Positions 57,019-58,463 of a stretch of 58,463 nucleotides of DNA are shown piece by piece (position 1 is the first letter of the stretch; every line of letters starts with the position of its first letter). Where the stretch lies: the IMG/VR virus record IMGVR_UViG_3300011400_000098, positions 1-58,463 of that record. One strand, written 5' to 3'. This stretch comes from a virus. Position numbers and translations under genes: made by a program. A model generated the notes under the pieces. The model searched no databases and was not told where the DNA came from. It saw only the letters and a program-made list of their open reading frames with translations.

Positions 57019-58463
57019 ATGTATTTATCGCTCCGTCTTTTCCAAGCGTAGACAAGGGCGAAGGCGGTATCAGGCGTGTCGTCGAAGCACAGCGTCGTTG
57101 GTTGCCTAAGTTCGGATACGATGTTGTTGCGGATATCAAAGAAGCCGACATCATAGCACTCCACGCAGGGGAGTGGATTGACCCACCCAAAGACGTGCCA
57201 GTGGTGGGGCATTGTCACGGTCTAATGTGGTCAGAGTATGATTGGCCTGGCTGGGCTGATAGCGTAAACAAAGCTGTAATCAAAAACCTAAAGCAATCTG
57301 ATCGTGTCACAGCCCCCTCGGAGTGGGTGGCGACAGCGATAAAACGCAATACTTGGCTCAACCCCGACGTGCTTTATCACGGGATCGAGCCTGACGAGTG
57401 GCCTGATGTGGGGGAGAGCCACGGTTACGTTCTTTGGAACAAAACGCGGCCTGACGCGGTGTGTGACCCTACGCCCGTCTCTGAGCTGGCTGTGCGTCGG
57501 CCTAACGTGAGTTTCACTACGACGTTCGTGAACAAGGGTGTTGACCTAAAAAACATATCAGTCATAGGCGTCGAACCGTACAACCAGGCTAAGTATCGTG
57601 TCAGGCACGCGGGAGTATATCTTGCGACGACTAGAGAGACTTTCGGTATCGGCACGCTGGAAGCTATGGCTGCTGGCGTACCTGTGTTGGGATATAAGTG
57701 GGGTGGTAACTCTGAGATTGTTGTTCACAAGGAGCATGGGTACCTGGCGGAGCCTGGCGACCTCGACGATCTTGCGATGGGCCTTGATTATTGCCGTGAA
57801 CATCGGGCCTATCTTAGCCAAAGAGCGCGAGCGCACGTCCTTGATGAATTCACTTGGGAAAAGTGGATCGAGCAATACGCTAAGCTATACTCGACGGTTC
57901 TGGCCGAGCATCGTGGCCCCAAAGTCAGCGTCGTCATAACAAACTACAATCTGGGCGAGTTTCTCCCTGAAGCTGTCAGCAGTGCCAAGAAAGAGCTTGT
58001 CGGGAAGCCTTACACATCTGAGATAATATTAATCGACGACGCTAGCACGGAGCCACTACCCGATGCAGTCTCAAGTGATCCCTCTCTGCATATTATTAAA
58101 AATCCAAAGAACCTCTATCTCGCCGGTGCTCTTAATGTCGGCGTCCGGGCCGCGAGAGGTCAATACGTTCTACTACTTGATGCCGACAATCGCGTTAAAA
58201 ATCTTGATGTACTGATCGACGCTCTTGATAACGATAGATCGTTAGATATCGCATATGGAAAAATGCAAGTCTTCGGTGGTAACTATAAGAATCCGCTCGT
58301 CTCAGATTGGCCGCCGAAAGAAGCGGATCATACTCGTCAACTCCAGCACCATAACCAGATCACATCTACAGCGTTATATCGCCGCCGCCTGTTTGCGTGG
58401 GTGGGTGATTACCGTGAACGCTGCCGTCTCGGTGAAGATGCTGACTTCTGGACGCGGGCACTC
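57015..58463 (+). CDS. Three-domain glycosyltransferase, N-terminal part (continues at base 1)
   Basis: The ATG at 57015 overlaps the previous stop and the frame is open for exactly 483 codons to the window edge. Residues 1-~300 are a GT4-type domain (FIAPSFPSVDKGEGG, TAPSEWVATAI, TRETFGIGTLEAMAAGVPVLG with its ExE motif). From ~304 a GT2 domain follows (VSVVITNYNLGEFL, LIDDAST, LLLDADN, EDADFW). The second GT2 domain is at the left end of the window. A single chain could start and extend a glycan. Confidence 0.92.
   Translation, partial: MNVFIAPSFPSVDKGEGGIRRVVEAQRRWLPKFGYDVVADIKEADIIALHAGEWIDPPKDVPVVGHCHGLMWSEYDWPGWADSVNKAVIKNLKQSDRVTAPSEWVATAIKRNTWLNPDVLYHGIEPDEWPDVGESHGYVLWNKTRPDAVCDPTPVSELAVRRPNVSFTTTFVNKGVDLKNISVIGVEPYNQAKYRVRHAGVYLATTRETFGIGTLEAMAAGVPVLGYKWGGNSEIVVHKEHGYLAEPGDLDDLAMGLDYCREHRAYLSQRARAHVLDEFTWEKWIEQYAKLYSTVLAEHRGPKVSVVITNYNLGEFLPEAVSSAKKELVGKPYTSEIILIDDASTEPLPDAVSSDPSLHIIKNPKNLYLAGALNVGVRAARGQYVLLLDADNRVKNLDVLIDALDNDRSLDIAYGKMQVFGGNYKNPLVSDWPPKEADHTRQLQHHNQITSTALYRRRLFAWVGDYRERCRLGEDADFWTRAL

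Noticed and set aside
1-58463. Lysogeny functions, tRNA genes, CRISPR arrays, attachment sites
   Set aside because: No integrase, excisionase or CI/Cro-like pair, no cloverleaf-like intergenic sequence and no regular repeat-spacer array could be seen by reading. The ParB-like gene alone, without ParA, does not indicate plasmid partition.

Overview
The window looks like one complete genome of a tailed, siphovirus-type phage (Caudoviricetes), about 58.5 kb and circular or circularly permuted. The sequence shows the circularity directly. The open frame that runs off the right edge (ATG at 57015) stays in frame with the open frame entering at base 1, and the join falls inside a glycosyltransferase domain, giving one 899-residue protein. 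I see no integrase, no CI/Cro-type repressor pair, no tRNA and no CRISPR array, so a lytic lifestyle is likelier but not shown. The host is unknown. A large Thr/Pro/Ser-rich surface-type protein (48.7-50.0 kb) recalls Chloroflexota, but that is weak evidence.

The genome has two transcriptional arms that diverge at about 43.7 kb and converge at about 14.13 kb. The rightward (plus) arm runs 43.8 kb -> 58.46 kb -> 1 -> 14.1 kb. It holds a terminase-small-like gene, a GNAT, a DUF6610-like protein, TerL, zinc-ribbon and membrane proteins, a C39-type peptidase, a cytosine-C5 methyltransferase, portal, a gp10-like protein, a fused ChaB-like/Cys-motif/protease/scaffold protein, the major capsid protein, a methyltransferase, a three-domain glycosyltransferase, a DUF1360 protein, a connector, a tail tube fused to a beta-propeller, tail assembly chaperones read through a frame change, tape measure, distal tail protein and a self-processing fibre.

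The leftward (minus) arm (43.5 -> 14.1 kb) carries replication, recombination and modification genes. From upstream to downstream these are a MoxR-type AAA+ ATPase with a VWA-like partner, many small zinc-ribbon and ribbon-helix-helix proteins, an SNF2 helicase, HNH, MazG-like, a Cas4/RecB-like nuclease, a Sak4-like ATPase, a DUF669 protein, a primase-helicase, a uracil-DNA-glycosylase/family-A polymerase fusion, a lysozyme-like protein, a RuvC-like protein, a ParB-like protein, a Mom-like acyltransferase candidate, an ABC-ATPase/GNAT fusion, ThyX and two tail proteins. A LAGLIDADG homing endonuclease is inserted antisense between the tail genes. One plus-strand gene with its own promoter and terminator (36414-36815) sits alone inside the minus arm.

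Regulation is unusually legible. Nine sigma70-type promoters (17-bp spacers, mostly with an extended -10) can be read, and three share nearly identical spacers. Eight copies of a 22-bp dyad with the half-site GACWTTTAC are spread around the circle, always at gene boundaries, including the divergent control region. Several ribbon-helix-helix proteins are candidate binders. A C-rich block (43.8-50.5 kb) with inverted GC skew is bounded on both sides by copies of this dyad.
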